Source: Mycobacterium sp. DL99 (GTDB lineage: Bacteria > Actinomycetota > Actinomycetes > Mycobacteriales > Mycobacteriaceae). From it: 64,000 nt of DNA. Shown one piece after another: positions 26,159 to 35,750 of this stretch; the stretch's first letter is position 1; the number at the start of each line of letters is the position of its first letter. The position numbers and the translations under genes were made by a program. The stretch spans positions 737,432 to 801,431 of the forward strand of contig NZ_SJOM01000007.1 of assembly GCF_004762045.1 (NCBI RefSeq), written 5' to 3'. A model generated the notes under the pieces. It worked only from the letters and a program-made list of their open reading frames with translations, did not search any database and was not told the DNA's origin.

Positions 26159-27430
26159 TTACTGGCGGTAACTGGCCAGGAAGTTGCCCAGCCGCTCGAT
26201 CGCGTGGGCCAGGTCCCGCGACCACGGCAGGGTGACGATACGCAGGTGATCCGGTGTGGGCCAGTTGAATCCGGTGCCCTGCGTCAGCAGGATCTTCTCC
26301 TGCAACAGCAGATCGAGCACCAGTTGCTCGTCATCGTGGATGTCGTGCACTTCGGGATCCAGGCGCGGGAACGCGTACAGCGCACCGGCCGGTTTCACGC
26401 AGGAAACCCCGGGGATCTCGTTGAGCTTGGTCCAGGCGATGTCGCGCTGCTCGAGCAGCCGCCCGCCCGGCAACACCAGATCGTCGATGCTCTGATGACC
26501 GCCCAAGGCGACCTGAATCGCGTGTTGCGCAGGCACATTCGGACACAACCGCATGTTCGACAGCAGGCTGATGCCCTCGATGAAGCTGCTCGCGTGCTCC
26601 TTGGGGCCGGTGATGACCAGCCAGCCCGAGCGGTAGCCGGCCACGCGGTAGGCCTTGGAAAGCCCGTTGAAGGTGAGGGTCAGCAGGTCGGGGGCCAGCG
26701 TGGCCAGCGAGATGTGCTTGGCGTCGTCGTACAGGATCTTGTCGTAGATCTCGTCGGCCAACAGCAAGAGCTGATGCTTGCGGGCCAACTCGACCATCTG
26801 CTCCAGGGTTTCGCGGCTGTACACCGCACCCGTGGGGTTGTTCGGGTTGATCACGACGAGCGCCTTGGTGCGCTCGGTGATCTTTGACTCGATGTCGGCG
26901 ACATCGGGATTCCAGCCCTGGGTCTCGTCGCACATGTAGTGCACCGGGGTGCCACCGGCCAGTGCGGTCGAGGCTGTCCACAGCGGGTAGTCCGGTGCCG
27001 GGATGAGCACCTGATCACCGTTGTCGAGCAGCGCCTGCAGGGTCATGGTGATGAGCTCGGAGACGCCATTGCCCAGATACACGTCGTCGATGTCGAACCG
27101 GGGGAAACCCTCGACCAGTTCGTACCGGGTGAATACCGCGCGGCGCGCGCTGGCGATGCCCTTGGAGTCGGAATAGCCCTGCGCGTTCGGCAGCGCCTGG
27201 ATCATGTCGCGCATGATCACGTCGGGTGCCTCGAAGCCGAACGGCGCGGGGTTGCCGATGTTGAGCTTGAGGATGCGGTGACCTTCAGCCTCCAGCCGTG
27301 AGGCATGTTCGTGTACCGGTCCACGGATCTCGTACAGGACGTCCTGCAGCTTCGTGGACTGGGCGAACGTACGCGGCTTCGGGTGCTGACCGGTCTGCCA
27401 CGGCAACTGATGGGTAGTCACGCTCACCAT
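26159..27430 (-). CDS. aspC: Aspartate/alanine aminotransferase, PLP-dependent
   Basis: 423 residues, fold type I class I/II aminotransferase. The PLP lysine lies in FNGLSKAYRVAGYRSGW. NPNNPTGAVYS, DEIYDKILYDD and the substrate arginine in DHLRIVTLPW are clear. It corresponds to M. tuberculosis Rv0337c (aspC) and also resembles E. coli AlaA, so the preferred amino donor is uncertain. ATG 27430 (MVSVTTHQLPW) begins the recognisable family N-terminus; the frame stays open upstream without family resemblance. Gene order aspC-etfD-iniR is as in M. tuberculosis. Confidence 0.93.
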   Translation of the reverse strand: MVSVTTHQLPWQTGQHPKPRTFAQSTKLQDVLYEIRGPVHEHASRLEAEGHRILKLNIGNPAPFGFEAPDVIMRDMIQALPNAQGYSDSKGIASARRAVFTRYELVEGFPRFDIDDVYLGNGVSELITMTLQALLDNGDQVLIPAPDYPLWTASTALAGGTPVHYMCDETQGWNPDVADIESKITERTKALVVINPNNPTGAVYSRETLEQMVELARKHQLLLLADEIYDKILYDDAKHISLATLAPDLLTLTFNGLSKAYRVAGYRSGWLVITGPKEHASSFIEGISLLSNMRLCPNVPAQHAIQVALGGHQSIDDLVLPGGRLLEQRDIAWTKLNEIPGVSCVKPAGALYAFPRLDPEVHDIHDDEQLVLDLLLQEKILLTQGTGFNWPTPDHLRIVTLPWSRDLAHAIERLGNFLASYRQ

Positions 27431-27684
27431 GGTCTCATCACCGTCCACTGAATTTGGAATTTGCCGAACCAGTAGGTGGCCACCGCCACAGCCGTTCGAG
27501 TTGCCAGAGCACATGATCTGTGGGCGCACCTGCCATTCGAATGGCAACCCGCTGTGGGTTCGCTTGGGTGGCCACGCGTGGGCCAAAAAGCTACGAAACC
27601 ATGGCTGCAACGCAAACGGCGCTTGATTTCCCCAGGTCAGGGGATGTTTCGTGCCGCAATCCTCCGACACGATTGGCAGTCCAC

Positions 27685-27927
27685 ATGGCACGAATCAGCG
27701 GCAACATCCGGGTCCAGACGCTCGCCGCGGTAGTCGGCGGCAGCGCCGTCGTCGCAATGGGAGTCATTGCCGCGACGTTTGGCGGCGCACCGGAAGGTCC
27801 GGCAACCGTCGTCTCCGGCGGATCGATGACCCTCGGTGAGACCACGACCGTCACCTACACCGGCACGATCGCCCCGGTGGTCGCCGTGCCTCCGGTGAAG
27901 GCCCCGCCCTACGGCGCCAAGAGCTGA
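27685..27927 (+). CDS. Small exported/membrane protein, 80 aa
   Basis: Starts ATG 27685. Residues about 10-33 form a hydrophobic helix (VQTLAAVVGGSAVVAMG) that could be an uncleaved anchor or signal peptide. The rest is Thr/Gly/Pro-rich (SMTLGETTTVTYTGTIAPVV) and ends PPYGAKS. It resembles small mycobacterial envelope proteins without assigned function. The 250 bp between it and divergent aspC must hold both promoters. Confidence 0.65.
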   Translation: MARISGNIRVQTLAAVVGGSAVVAMGVIAATFGGAPEGPATVVSGGSMTLGETTTVTYTGTIAPVVAVPPVKAPPYGAKS

Positions 27928-27937
27928 TCCCGATACG

Positions 27938-27974
27938 CCGAACGGCCACCTCCGTGATGGAGATGGCCGTTCGG
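27938..27974. terminator. Bidirectional hairpin between the 80-aa gene and etfD
   Basis: A 16-bp stem with one mismatch, arms beginning CCGAACGGCCA, and loop GTGAT sits in the 63-bp gap between two convergent genes. It can serve both. Confidence 0.75.
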
Positions 27975-27990
27975 TGCGTTAGGGACGTGC

Positions 27991-30990
27991 TCAGCGCTTA
28001 CCGGGACGCTTGACGCCGGCCTTCATGCCCAGGCCGACGACCGGAGGTTCCGGCTTGGCAGGCTCGGCGGGCGTCTCCGCTGCCGGTTCCGGCGTCGGCT
28101 CGGCAGCAGGTGCCGCCGGGGCGGCCGGAGCTGCGGGCGCAGCCTGGGCGGCCTTCTTGGCCCCCGGACGACGGGCGCCCGCGGCGATGCCCAGGCCCAC
28201 GACCGGCGGTTCCGGCTTGGCCGGTTCTGCCGGTGCGGCGGGAGCTTCAGCAGCCGGAGCCGCAGCGGCGGTCGGTGCCGCCGGAGCAGCTGCCTTCTTG
28301 GCACCCGGACGCTTCGCGCCGGTCGCCATGCCCAGACCCTTCACCGGGGCCGCAGGCGCAGCCGGGGCGGCGGGAGCTTCAGCGGCGGGAGCGGGAGCGG
28401 CCGACGCGGCCGGAGCAGCAGTCTTCTTGGCGCCCGGACGCTTCGCGCCACCAGCGATGCCCAGACCCTTGACCGGGGCAGCCGGAGCGGCAGGTGCTTC
28501 GGCAGCCGGGGCAGCCGAAGCGGCCGGAGCCGCAGCCTTCTTCGCACCCGGACGCTTCGCGGCACCAGCCATACCCAACCCGGTGACCGGCTTGGTGGCA
28601 GTCGCTACCGATGCTGAGGCAGCAGGTGCCGCCTCAGCCGCCGGGGCGGCTTCCTCGGCGACCGCGGGTGCCGGTGCCGCAGCTTCGGCCTTGGCCTCCG
28701 CTTCGGCGCGTGCCTCGGCCCGCTTCTCGGATTCCTTTGCCGCCGTGCCCTTCTCGGGCAGCTTGATGGCGCTCTTGTCCAGCGAGTTCAACAGCAGCTG
28801 GGCCACGTCGAGCACTTCGGCCTTCTCGACATTGCGGGCAGCGGCCACGTCGTCGACACCGTCGGTGATCATCACGCGGCAGAACGGGCAGCCGGTCGCG
28901 ATGGTCGAGGCGGTGTCCATCGCCTCTTCGGTGCGCTCCACGTTGACGCGCTTACCGATGTGCTCTTCCATCCACATGCGCGCGCCACCGGCACCACAGC
29001 ACAGGCCGCGGTCGGCGTGGCGGGGCATTTCCTTCAGCGTCACGCCGGAGGCCTCGACCAGCTCACGCGGAGCCTCGTAGACCTTGTTGTGGCGGCCCAG
29101 GAAGCACGGGTCGTGGTAGGTGACCTCGGGGCCACCGGTGGACTTGACCGGCACGAGCTTCTTATCCCGGACCAGACGGTTGAGCAGCTGCGTGTGGTGC
29201 ACCACGGTGTAGTTGGCGCCAAGCTGCGGGTACTCGCGACCGATGGTGTTGAAGCAGTGCGGGCAGGTCACCACGATCTTGCGGTCGACCGTCTCGACAC
29301 CCTCGAACAGCTCGTTGATGGTCTCGACGTTCTGCGCGGCCAGCTGCTGGAACAGGAACTCGTTGCCGGAGCGGCGAGCCGAGTCACCCGTGCAGGTCTC
29401 ACCGGTGCCCAGGACCAGGAACTTCACGCCGGAGGCGGCGAGCAGTTCGGCGACGGCCTTGGTGGTCTTCTTGGCGCGATCCTCGTAGGCGCCGGCGCAG
29501 CCGACCCAGAACAGGTACTCGAAGCCGTCGAAGCTCTCGACGTCCTCGCCGTAGACCGGCACGTCGAAGTCGACCTCGTCGATCCAGTTGGTGCGGTCCT
29601 TGGCGTTCTGGCCCCAGGGGTTGCCCTTGAGCTCCAGGTTCTTGAACAGCACGCCGAGCTCACCGGGGAACTCCGACTCGACCATGACCTGGTAGCGGCG
29701 CATGTCGACGATGTGGTCGATGTGCTCGATGTCCACCGGGCACTGCTCGACGCAGGCACCGCAGTTGGTGCAGGACCACAGCACGTCGGGGTCGATGACG
29801 CCGCCCTGCTCGGCAGTGCCGACCAGCGGGCGCAGCGCCTGTTCGGGGCCGGAGCCCTCGATGCGGGCGAAGCCGTCTTCGGGCACGCCGTGCCCGTGCA
29901 GGCTGTCGCCCAGCTTGGCGAAGTCGACCGAGCCGTCCTCGGGCATCGGCTTGCCCTCGATGATGTAGGGAGCCTTGGCGAACAGGTGATCGCGCAGGTT
30001 CATCATCACGAGCTTGGGAGACAGCGGCTTACCCGTGTTCCAGGCCGGGCACTGCGACTGGCAGCGACCGCACTCGGTACAGGTCGCCATGTCGAGGTTG
30101 GCCTTCCAGGTGAAGTCCTCGATGCGGCCCTTGCCGAACACCGCGTCTTCAGCGGGATCCTCGAAGTCGATCTTCTCGCCCTTGTACTCCATCGGCAGCA
30201 GCGGGCCGAGGCCGTCGGGCAGACGCTTGAAGGTGACGTTGATCGGGGCCAGGCCGATGTGAAGGTGCTTGGAGTGCAGCACGATCAGCAGGAAGGCCAG
30301 CATGACGCCGAGGTGGGCGAGCAGTGCCAGGCTCTCCAGCCAGACGTTGGCGGTGTGGCCCAGCGGAGCCAGCAGCGCGGCCATGCCGTCGGAGAAGAAG
30401 GCGCCGGACTGGTAGGGGAAGTTCTCGCCCAGCACGTTGACGGCCGCACCACGGAACACCGCGTAGGTCGCGATGACCAGGAAGATCATGATGAGGATCG
30501 TCCAGGCGCCGCCGTTGTGCGAGCCGTAGAAGCGGGACTCGCGGCCCAGTTGCTCGGGGTTCTTACGGATACGGATGATCGCGAAGACGATGATGCCGGC
30601 CAGCACGGCGACGGCGAAGAAGTCCTGAAGGAAGCCCAGCACCGCCCAGCGGCCGACGAACGGGATGTGGAACTCGGGGTTGAACAGCACCCCGTAGGCC
30701 TCGAGGTACACCGTGGCGAGGACGAAGAAGCCCCACATGGTGAAGAAGTGCGCGATACCGGGGATCGACCACTTCAGAAGCTTCGACTGCGCGAAGACTT
30801 CCTTGTTCTGGTTCAGGAAGCGCTGGACCAGATGGTCCTTGCGGCCACGCTCGTCGCCGACCTTCTGTCCCGAGCTGATCAGCTTGGTCAGCCACAGCAC
30901 GCGCTTGGCGGCGAACGCCAAAACGACGAGCGTGGCGAGCACACCGATAATCAGCCGTGACAGAGTCAGGGTGTGTTCGAGACTCCCCAC
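27991..30990 (-). CDS. etfD: Membrane iron-sulfur oxidoreductase EtfD with repetitive Ala/Pro/Lys tail
   Basis: About 999 residues, orthologue of M. tuberculosis Rv0338c (EtfD), which passes electrons from acyl-CoA dehydrogenases via EtfBA to the quinone pool. Residues 1-260 hold about six membrane helices. Two 4Fe-4S motifs follow (CTECGRCQSQCP, CTNCGACVEQCP). Two cysteine-rich CCG-type domains carry TYHDPCFLG and GLCCGAGGARMW, with CPHCFN between them. From about residue 750 the protein is a 250-residue Ala/Pro/Glu tail with five GLGx(4)AKRPGAKK-type units, the last ending at the C-terminus. I use GTG 30990, which has GGAGG seven bases upstream; a frame-extending start at 31035 would overlap the palindromes upstream. 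Confidence 0.93.
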   Translation of the reverse strand: MGSLEHTLTLSRLIIGVLATLVVLAFAAKRVLWLTKLISSGQKVGDERGRKDHLVQRFLNQNKEVFAQSKLLKWSIPGIAHFFTMWGFFVLATVYLEAYGVLFNPEFHIPFVGRWAVLGFLQDFFAVAVLAGIIVFAIIRIRKNPEQLGRESRFYGSHNGGAWTILIMIFLVIATYAVFRGAAVNVLGENFPYQSGAFFSDGMAALLAPLGHTANVWLESLALLAHLGVMLAFLLIVLHSKHLHIGLAPINVTFKRLPDGLGPLLPMEYKGEKIDFEDPAEDAVFGKGRIEDFTWKANLDMATCTECGRCQSQCPAWNTGKPLSPKLVMMNLRDHLFAKAPYIIEGKPMPEDGSVDFAKLGDSLHGHGVPEDGFARIEGSGPEQALRPLVGTAEQGGVIDPDVLWSCTNCGACVEQCPVDIEHIDHIVDMRRYQVMVESEFPGELGVLFKNLELKGNPWGQNAKDRTNWIDEVDFDVPVYGEDVESFDGFEYLFWVGCAGAYEDRAKKTTKAVAELLAASGVKFLVLGTGETCTGDSARRSGNEFLFQQLAAQNVETINELFEGVETVDRKIVVTCPHCFNTIGREYPQLGANYTVVHHTQLLNRLVRDKKLVPVKSTGGPEVTYHDPCFLGRHNKVYEAPRELVEASGVTLKEMPRHADRGLCCGAGGARMWMEEHIGKRVNVERTEEAMDTASTIATGCPFCRVMITDGVDDVAAARNVEKAEVLDVAQLLLNSLDKSAIKLPEKGTAAKESEKRAEARAEAEAKAEAAAPAPAVAEEAAPAAEAAPAASASVATATKPVTGLGMAGAAKRPGAKKAAAPAASAAPAAEAPAAPAAPVKGLGIAGGAKRPGAKKTAAPAASAAPAPAAEAPAAPAAPAAPVKGLGMATGAKRPGAKKAAAPAAPTAAAAPAAEAPAAPAEPAKPEPPVVGLGIAAGARRPGAKKAAQAAPAAPAAPAAPAAEPTPEPAAETPAEPAKPEPPVVGLGMKAGVKRPGKR

Positions 30991-31011
30991 AGAAACGCCT
31001 CCATTTCGCGA

Positions 31012-31125
31012 GTTACCAGCCGGTAACTTAGGCATAGTTACCCGTGGGTAACTTAGCTTCCTTCAGCTCATAGTGACATTTAGGTGTTTCTCACCGCTAC
31101 CGAGGCTTACCTAACTTTGAGGTAA
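31012..31125. promoter_or_regulatory. Three GGTAA-type palindromes upstream of etfD
   Basis: Site 1 (31012-31027) is GTTACC-4-GGTAAC. Site 2 (31036-31053) is AGTTACCC-2-GGGTAACT. Site 3 (31107-31125) is TTACCT-7-AGGTAA. All arms are perfect. They lie 20-135 bp upstream of the etfD GTG start, the right place for operators of a dimeric (for example TetR-type) regulator. EtfD serves fatty-acid oxidation, so a lipid-sensing regulator is a reasonable guess. Confidence 0.6.
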
Positions 31126-31208
31126 CTGTGGTACGGGTCTCAACCCTCCCGGCGATGGCGCCACGTTCCGACGCCAAGGCCGCCAAGGGCATTGACGAAT
31201 AGCACTAC

Positions 31209-31247
31209 GCCGCGGATGGCTGCCACATGTTGACAGCAATCCGCGGC
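31209..31247 (-). terminator. Hairpin terminator after iniR
   Basis: 14-bp stem with one mismatch (arms GCCGCGGAT.GCTG) and an 11-base loop, 10 bp past the iniR stop codon. It isolates iniR from the etfD promoter region. Confidence 0.75.
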
Positions 31248-31257
31248 ACCACGCCTT

Positions 31258-33753
31258 CTAGCCCCGGGGCGCCAACATCGCCCGCAACATCGAGATCATC
31301 TCCGAGCGGGACTCAGCGCCGAGGCGTCGTCGAATGCGGGCGACATGGTGCTCGACAGTCTTGGCCGAGATGAACAGCTGACTGCCGATATCGCGGTAGG
31401 GCATCCCGAGCAGCAGCAGTTCGGCTACCTCACGCTCGCGATCGGACAACTTGGTCGACGACGGCGTCGGTGCGGCCTGCGTCGAGGCGGCGACCGGGGC
31501 GCCTGAAGCAACCTCGACTTCCTCGACCGCACTGGTCTGCTTGAGATCGCGGGCCAGCTGCAGCATCGCCTGCGACACCCGGGCGTCAGGGGTCTGCAGC
31601 GCGGCCTGGCTGGCCAGCCGGGTGCCATCCCAGGTGAGGCCGAACTGGGACAGCGCCCGCGCAGCGGCCGTCACCTCGTCGATGTCGACGTGGTTGGCCA
31701 GCACCCGCAACCAGGTCCGCCCGCCATTGGCCAGCGCCCGGGCGAAGGCGCTCTGCCCGGCCGCGGCCGTCAATGCCTGCCCATGCGGGGCGACCGCGCC
31801 GGGGGAATTGGCCAGAATCCCGGCATGCACACCCGCCCAGTGCAGCGGCACCGACCACAACACCGGATTACCGAGGGCCGCAAGCAGATTCCACGCCTCG
31901 GCCAGCGTGTGCTCCAACCGGTCGACCTGACGCATGCGGGCACCGGCCACCCACAACTCGCCCAGCGGCAGCAGCGAGAACAGGTCGATCGAATACTCAG
32001 CCAGGACTTCCACCGCGGCATACCAATACTTCTGTACCGCGCCGCTGTCACCGCTGCGCCGGGCGATCGCGGTACGCAGCGCGGCGGCCCACAACGCGTC
32101 GCGCCGGTGCAGATCCTCACCCGCCTCGGCGGCGGCAGCGTCCGCGCCGGCCGCACCGAGCTGACCGTCCTGCATCTTGACCCAGCCCAACAGCAAGCGG
32201 TGCCGAGCCGCGCTGAAGGCCTCGTCTTTTCCGCCCGCACGCACTGCGCGGCTGATCACACTGCGCGCCCGCACCGAGTCGCCACCGTGCAGCGCCGCCA
32301 GCGTCACCAACGCCGCCGGCGTATCGGGAGCGACGCCACCGGCCTGATATTCGGTCGTGACGGCCTGTCCCAGCCGGGCCACGGTCACGGAGAACGGCTG
32401 ATCCAGCGACAACACCAAACCTTCGGCCAGGCTGCGGGCCGCCCGTGCGGTCGAGGTGGGCGGCCCGGCCGCCTCTGTGCCTGCCGATGCCCGCGCGGCC
32501 TCGCCGTCGCCGGCCGCGAGAAACGCCGTCGTGCTCGCCGAACTGACCAGGACATCCGGATACGGGCCGAGCCACCGGAACAGGTCGGCGGCCTGGGCGG
32601 CGCCGCCGTCGTGCATGGCGACACTGGCCGCGACCCGCACACCGGTGGCCCGTTCGGCCGGGTCCTCGGAGCCGAGCAGTTCGTCGGCCATCCGCGCCGC
32701 GGTGGTGCAGTCCCCGGCCAGTGCCAGGGCATCGGCCAGGCGGGTGCTCACCGCCGCCGCGCCGGCCGTGACCGCGGCGCGGTAGAGGCGGGCCGCCCGC
32801 GCGGGCCGGGCGCGGCTGTGGGCGGCGTGTTCGGCGAGCGCCTCGGCCAGCCGATCGTCGCGTAATCCGTGCTCGGCCAGCCCCACCGCGAGGTCGGCCG
32901 ACAATGTGGACAGCTCGAGTTGCGAAGCGAGAAGGGAGGTTTCGATCTCGTGGTGGCGGGCGGCGCCGGCGATCTGGGCGAGTGACTCGTGAACCATCCG
33001 CACGAACCGCCGGTCATGCGACGGCTCCACCAACCCGCCGGCCCGGGCCCGATCCACCAGGACCGACGCCTCGGCGCCGGTCAACCGCAGCGCCGCCGCG
33101 ACGTCGTCGGGACCGAGATCGTGACTCAGCGACAGGATCAGCAGCGCATCGCGAGTGTCGTCGTCAACCCGACGCAACCGCTGCAGCAACGCGAACCGGG
33201 CCGCATCGGCCGGCGCATCGACCGCATCCGCGGCCGCCTGCAACAGAAATGGCAATCCGGCTGTCGCGGCCAACACCGATCTGACGGTCTCCTGGGTGGC
33301 CGGGGCTCCCAGCGCCGTGCTCAGAAGCCGACCCACCTCGGCTGTCGGTATGGGCCCGAGGCGTGCCACCGGGTTCTCCCGCTCCAGCGTGGTGGCCAAC
33401 GTGACCAACGGCGGGCGATGTGTCAACGGCTCGCTCGCCACCACGACGGTCGACGCTGGATCGGCGACTTTCTCTGTGAGAAAGCCGATTTCGCTGTCAC
33501 CGAGCAGATGTGCGTCGTCGACGACGAACGCCGCCTCAGGTGCGTCGTCCGGCCGGGGCGCACGGGTCAACACAACACGGTCGGCCTCGCGCAGTGCGGT
33601 GCGGACCGCGGCGAGCACCGTGCTCTTCCCGGTTCCGATCCCGCCGGACAGCAGCAGCTTGACCGGTGCGGTCGGGTCGGCCAACACCGCAGCGATCGCC
33701 GATCGGGCAGCCAACGGAAGCTCCGGAACGGACTCCGGTGCCGGGGCGGTCAT
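31258..33753 (-). CDS. iniR: IniR, AAA/LuxR-type regulator of iniBAC
   Basis: 831 residues, orthologue of M. tuberculosis Rv0339c (IniR), the activator of iniBAC reported to respond to trehalose. Walker A is GGIGTGKST at 37-45. The Walker B-like FVVDDAHLLG follows at about 76-85. The central region is helical, TPR-like. The C-terminal 65 residues form a LuxR helix-turn-helix (LSDREREVAELLLLGMPYRDIGSQLFISAKTVEHHV region). The gene lies 9 bp downstream of the Hsp70-like gene on the same strand, so the two are co-transcribed and divergent from the ini genes it should control. Confidence 0.93.
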   Translation of the reverse strand: MTAPAPESVPELPLAARSAIAAVLADPTAPVKLLLSGGIGTGKSTVLAAVRTALREADRVVLTRAPRPDDAPEAAFVVDDAHLLGDSEIGFLTEKVADPASTVVVASEPLTHRPPLVTLATTLERENPVARLGPIPTAEVGRLLSTALGAPATQETVRSVLAATAGLPFLLQAAADAVDAPADAARFALLQRLRRVDDDTRDALLILSLSHDLGPDDVAAALRLTGAEASVLVDRARAGGLVEPSHDRRFVRMVHESLAQIAGAARHHEIETSLLASQLELSTLSADLAVGLAEHGLRDDRLAEALAEHAAHSRARPARAARLYRAAVTAGAAAVSTRLADALALAGDCTTAARMADELLGSEDPAERATGVRVAASVAMHDGGAAQAADLFRWLGPYPDVLVSSASTTAFLAAGDGEAARASAGTEAAGPPTSTARAARSLAEGLVLSLDQPFSVTVARLGQAVTTEYQAGGVAPDTPAALVTLAALHGGDSVRARSVISRAVRAGGKDEAFSAARHRLLLGWVKMQDGQLGAAGADAAAAEAGEDLHRRDALWAAALRTAIARRSGDSGAVQKYWYAAVEVLAEYSIDLFSLLPLGELWVAGARMRQVDRLEHTLAEAWNLLAALGNPVLWSVPLHWAGVHAGILANSPGAVAPHGQALTAAAGQSAFARALANGGRTWLRVLANHVDIDEVTAAARALSQFGLTWDGTRLASQAALQTPDARVSQAMLQLARDLKQTSAVEEVEVASGAPVAASTQAAPTPSSTKLSDREREVAELLLLGMPYRDIGSQLFISAKTVEHHVARIRRRLGAESRSEMISMLRAMLAPRG

Positions 33754-33762
33754 GGTGACTGC

Positions 33763-35553
33763 CTAGGAGACGCCGTCGTCGGCACCCTCGGCCGCCGCAG
33801 TGGTCGTGACCGGCGGCTGGGTGGTGGTCGGCGGCTTCGTTGTCGTCGGGGGCTGCGTGGTCGTCGTCGGCGGTTGCGTCGTGGTGGTCGTTGTCGTCGG
33901 CGGCGTTGTCGTAGTCGTTGTGGTGGTCGTCGTTGTCGTGGTGGTTGTGGTCGGACTGGTCGTGGTGGTGGTTTCCGGTGCCGACGTCGTCGTCTCCGGC
34001 GGTGGCGGTGGCGGAACCACGACCGTGGTCGTCTTGACCCCGTCGGGGCCCTCGGTCACGGTGGTGACCGGCTCAGGCGGCGGCCCCTCCGGAGACGGGC
34101 CCATCGAATAGGTGGTGCTGGTCTCAGTCACGGGCGTGGAATCACCGGTGGTGCTCGTCAAGGTCACCGCGAGGCCGCCCGCAGCCAACAGAGCGGCCGC
34201 GGCTGCGGCCCCGAACAGGATCGGCGGGCGTTTGTACCAGGCCAGCGGCGCCGGACCGGCGTCGAACATCTCCTCGTCGTGGCTGAACTCGACGGACGGT
34301 CGCGCCGCCGTCGTGCCCGCGGGAGTCTGGTAGTCGCCGCCCGCGTACGGCACCGGCTCGTTGCCGGGCGCGTCGTCCTGCGACCAGGCCAGGGCGCCGA
34401 CATTCCCCGCGTCGGCGGCCGGAGCCTGACTCGTCGGGGCCATCCCGGTCGGTAAATCGGCGGCGGCCACCTCGGGAGCCAAACCCGTCGGCGCGTCGGC
34501 AGCCGCCACCATGGGGGCCATCCCCGTCGGCGCGCCCGCGTCGACGACCCGCTCGGCGACCAGCGCTGCCCCGGCCGCGACGTCGAACTGCGGGCGTGCG
34601 GTGGTGGCGACCGCTGCCCGCAACCGTTCCGACAGCCGCTGGGTAACAAGAGGAATCGCCGCACCGCCGCCCACAGTCGCCACCGCGGTCACACTCGACA
34701 GCGCAATGTTGTTGCGCTGCAACGTGTCTTCGATGACATCCAGCAGGCCCGCCAACGGCGCGGACACGAGTTGCTCGAGTTCGGGGCGGGTCACCCGGAC
34801 ATCGGAGTTGAATCCCGGCAGCTCGGTGCGGATCACGGTGGCGGTGTTGGCGGACAACTGCTCTTTGGCCTGACGGCATTCAGCCCGCAGCCGGGCCAGC
34901 GATCCGACGGCCGCGGTGCCCGCCGGGTCGGCATCGTTGGCCGACGCGACCCCGCTGAGCACATGGTTCAGCAGGGCCTGGTCGATCAGGTCGCCGGAGA
35001 AATCGGGATAGCGCACGGTCGGACCGATGGTGGCGAACGCCGCACCGGCGTCGGCCAGTGTCACGCTCGTGCCGCTGCCGCCGAAATCGCACAACACCAC
35101 GACGCCGTCGGCGGGCAGCCCCGGATCGGCCTGCAGGGCCGCCAGCGCGGTCAGAGAGTCCGGCACCAGGCCTGGCGCGGTGCCATTGGGGGCCAGCCCG
35201 GGATAACGAGGCAGTACATCGCGCAAGGCGCCGACGGTGCTCGGACCCCAGTGCGCCGGGACGGCGATCACCACCGGCGCACCGCCACCGGCCAGGCGGG
35301 CCATCGCGGCCAACGCCTCGGCCAGCACCAGCTCGCCGCGGTGCTGGGACCCGTCGGCGGCGACCAGGGGAACCGGGTCGCCCACCCGTTCCACGAAGCC
35401 GGCCAGCGGCAACCCGCTGCCGGTGTACTCGCCCACGTCGGGGGCACGGTCGTTGTGCAGGGTGAGGATCGATCGGCGGATCACCGGTTGGCGGCCCTCG
35501 CGGGCTGCCACCAGGTTGGTCATCCCGATCGACAACCCCAGTGAGTCGGTCAT
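33763..35553 (-). CDS. Membrane-anchored Hsp70-like protein with Thr-rich tail (first copy)
   Basis: 596 residues. Residues 1-340 look like an Hsp70 nucleotide-binding domain: SLGLSIGMTNLVAA (phosphate 1), LCDFGGSGTSVTLAD (phosphate 2) and VGGGAAIPLV (adenosine loop). There is no substrate-binding domain. A linker follows with three PTG[ML]AP units. WYKR stands directly before a membrane helix at about 442-465. The outer tail of 130 residues is nearly all Thr, Pro, Val and Glu (TTTT runs), a possible O-mannosylation target. It is co-transcribed with iniR. A paralogue lies after iniC (41755). A role in envelope-stress signalling or chaperoning is inferred from position. Confidence 0.85.
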   Translation of the reverse strand: MTDSLGLSIGMTNLVAAREGRQPVIRRSILTLHNDRAPDVGEYTGSGLPLAGFVERVGDPVPLVAADGSQHRGELVLAEALAAMARLAGGGAPVVIAVPAHWGPSTVGALRDVLPRYPGLAPNGTAPGLVPDSLTALAALQADPGLPADGVVVLCDFGGSGTSVTLADAGAAFATIGPTVRYPDFSGDLIDQALLNHVLSGVASANDADPAGTAAVGSLARLRAECRQAKEQLSANTATVIRTELPGFNSDVRVTRPELEQLVSAPLAGLLDVIEDTLQRNNIALSSVTAVATVGGGAAIPLVTQRLSERLRAAVATTARPQFDVAAGAALVAERVVDAGAPTGMAPMVAAADAPTGLAPEVAAADLPTGMAPTSQAPAADAGNVGALAWSQDDAPGNEPVPYAGGDYQTPAGTTAARPSVEFSHDEEMFDAGPAPLAWYKRPPILFGAAAAAALLAAGGLAVTLTSTTGDSTPVTETSTTYSMGPSPEGPPPEPVTTVTEGPDGVKTTTVVVPPPPPPETTTSAPETTTTTSPTTTTTTTTTTTTTTTTPPTTTTTTTQPPTTTTQPPTTTKPPTTTQPPVTTTAAAEGADDGVS

Positions 35554-35750
35554 CAGGCGTCACTCCTGTTGTCTCGGCCGAACCTCACCCTAACGGCTGA
35601 GACCGCCAGAGCCCGTGATTGATCCCCTAGTGGCGTCGATCCCCTAATGTTCACCCCCCTAATGGCGGGCGGGCAGGGGTGGGTTCGGCACCGATCCCAG
35701 CACCCTCACAGCTGGCTAACATTCAAATCGAACTGTTGAGGAGGTGGAGC

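Noticed and set aside
28960..30960. Plus-strand open frame of 666 codons opposite etfD
   Set aside because: It is an antisense shadow of a highly conserved Fe-S protein in high-GC DNA, with no motif or ribosome-binding site.
30991..31035. Upstream ATG start for EtfD (MPKLPAG...)
   Set aside because: It would place coding sequence over the GTTACC/GGTAAC palindrome, while the GTG at 30990 has an ideal GGAGG spacing.
33790..34110. Simple-sequence ACC/GTC-type repeats as a DNA satellite
   Set aside because: The repetition follows the reading frame of Thr codons in the Hsp70-like tail, so it is protein low-complexity.
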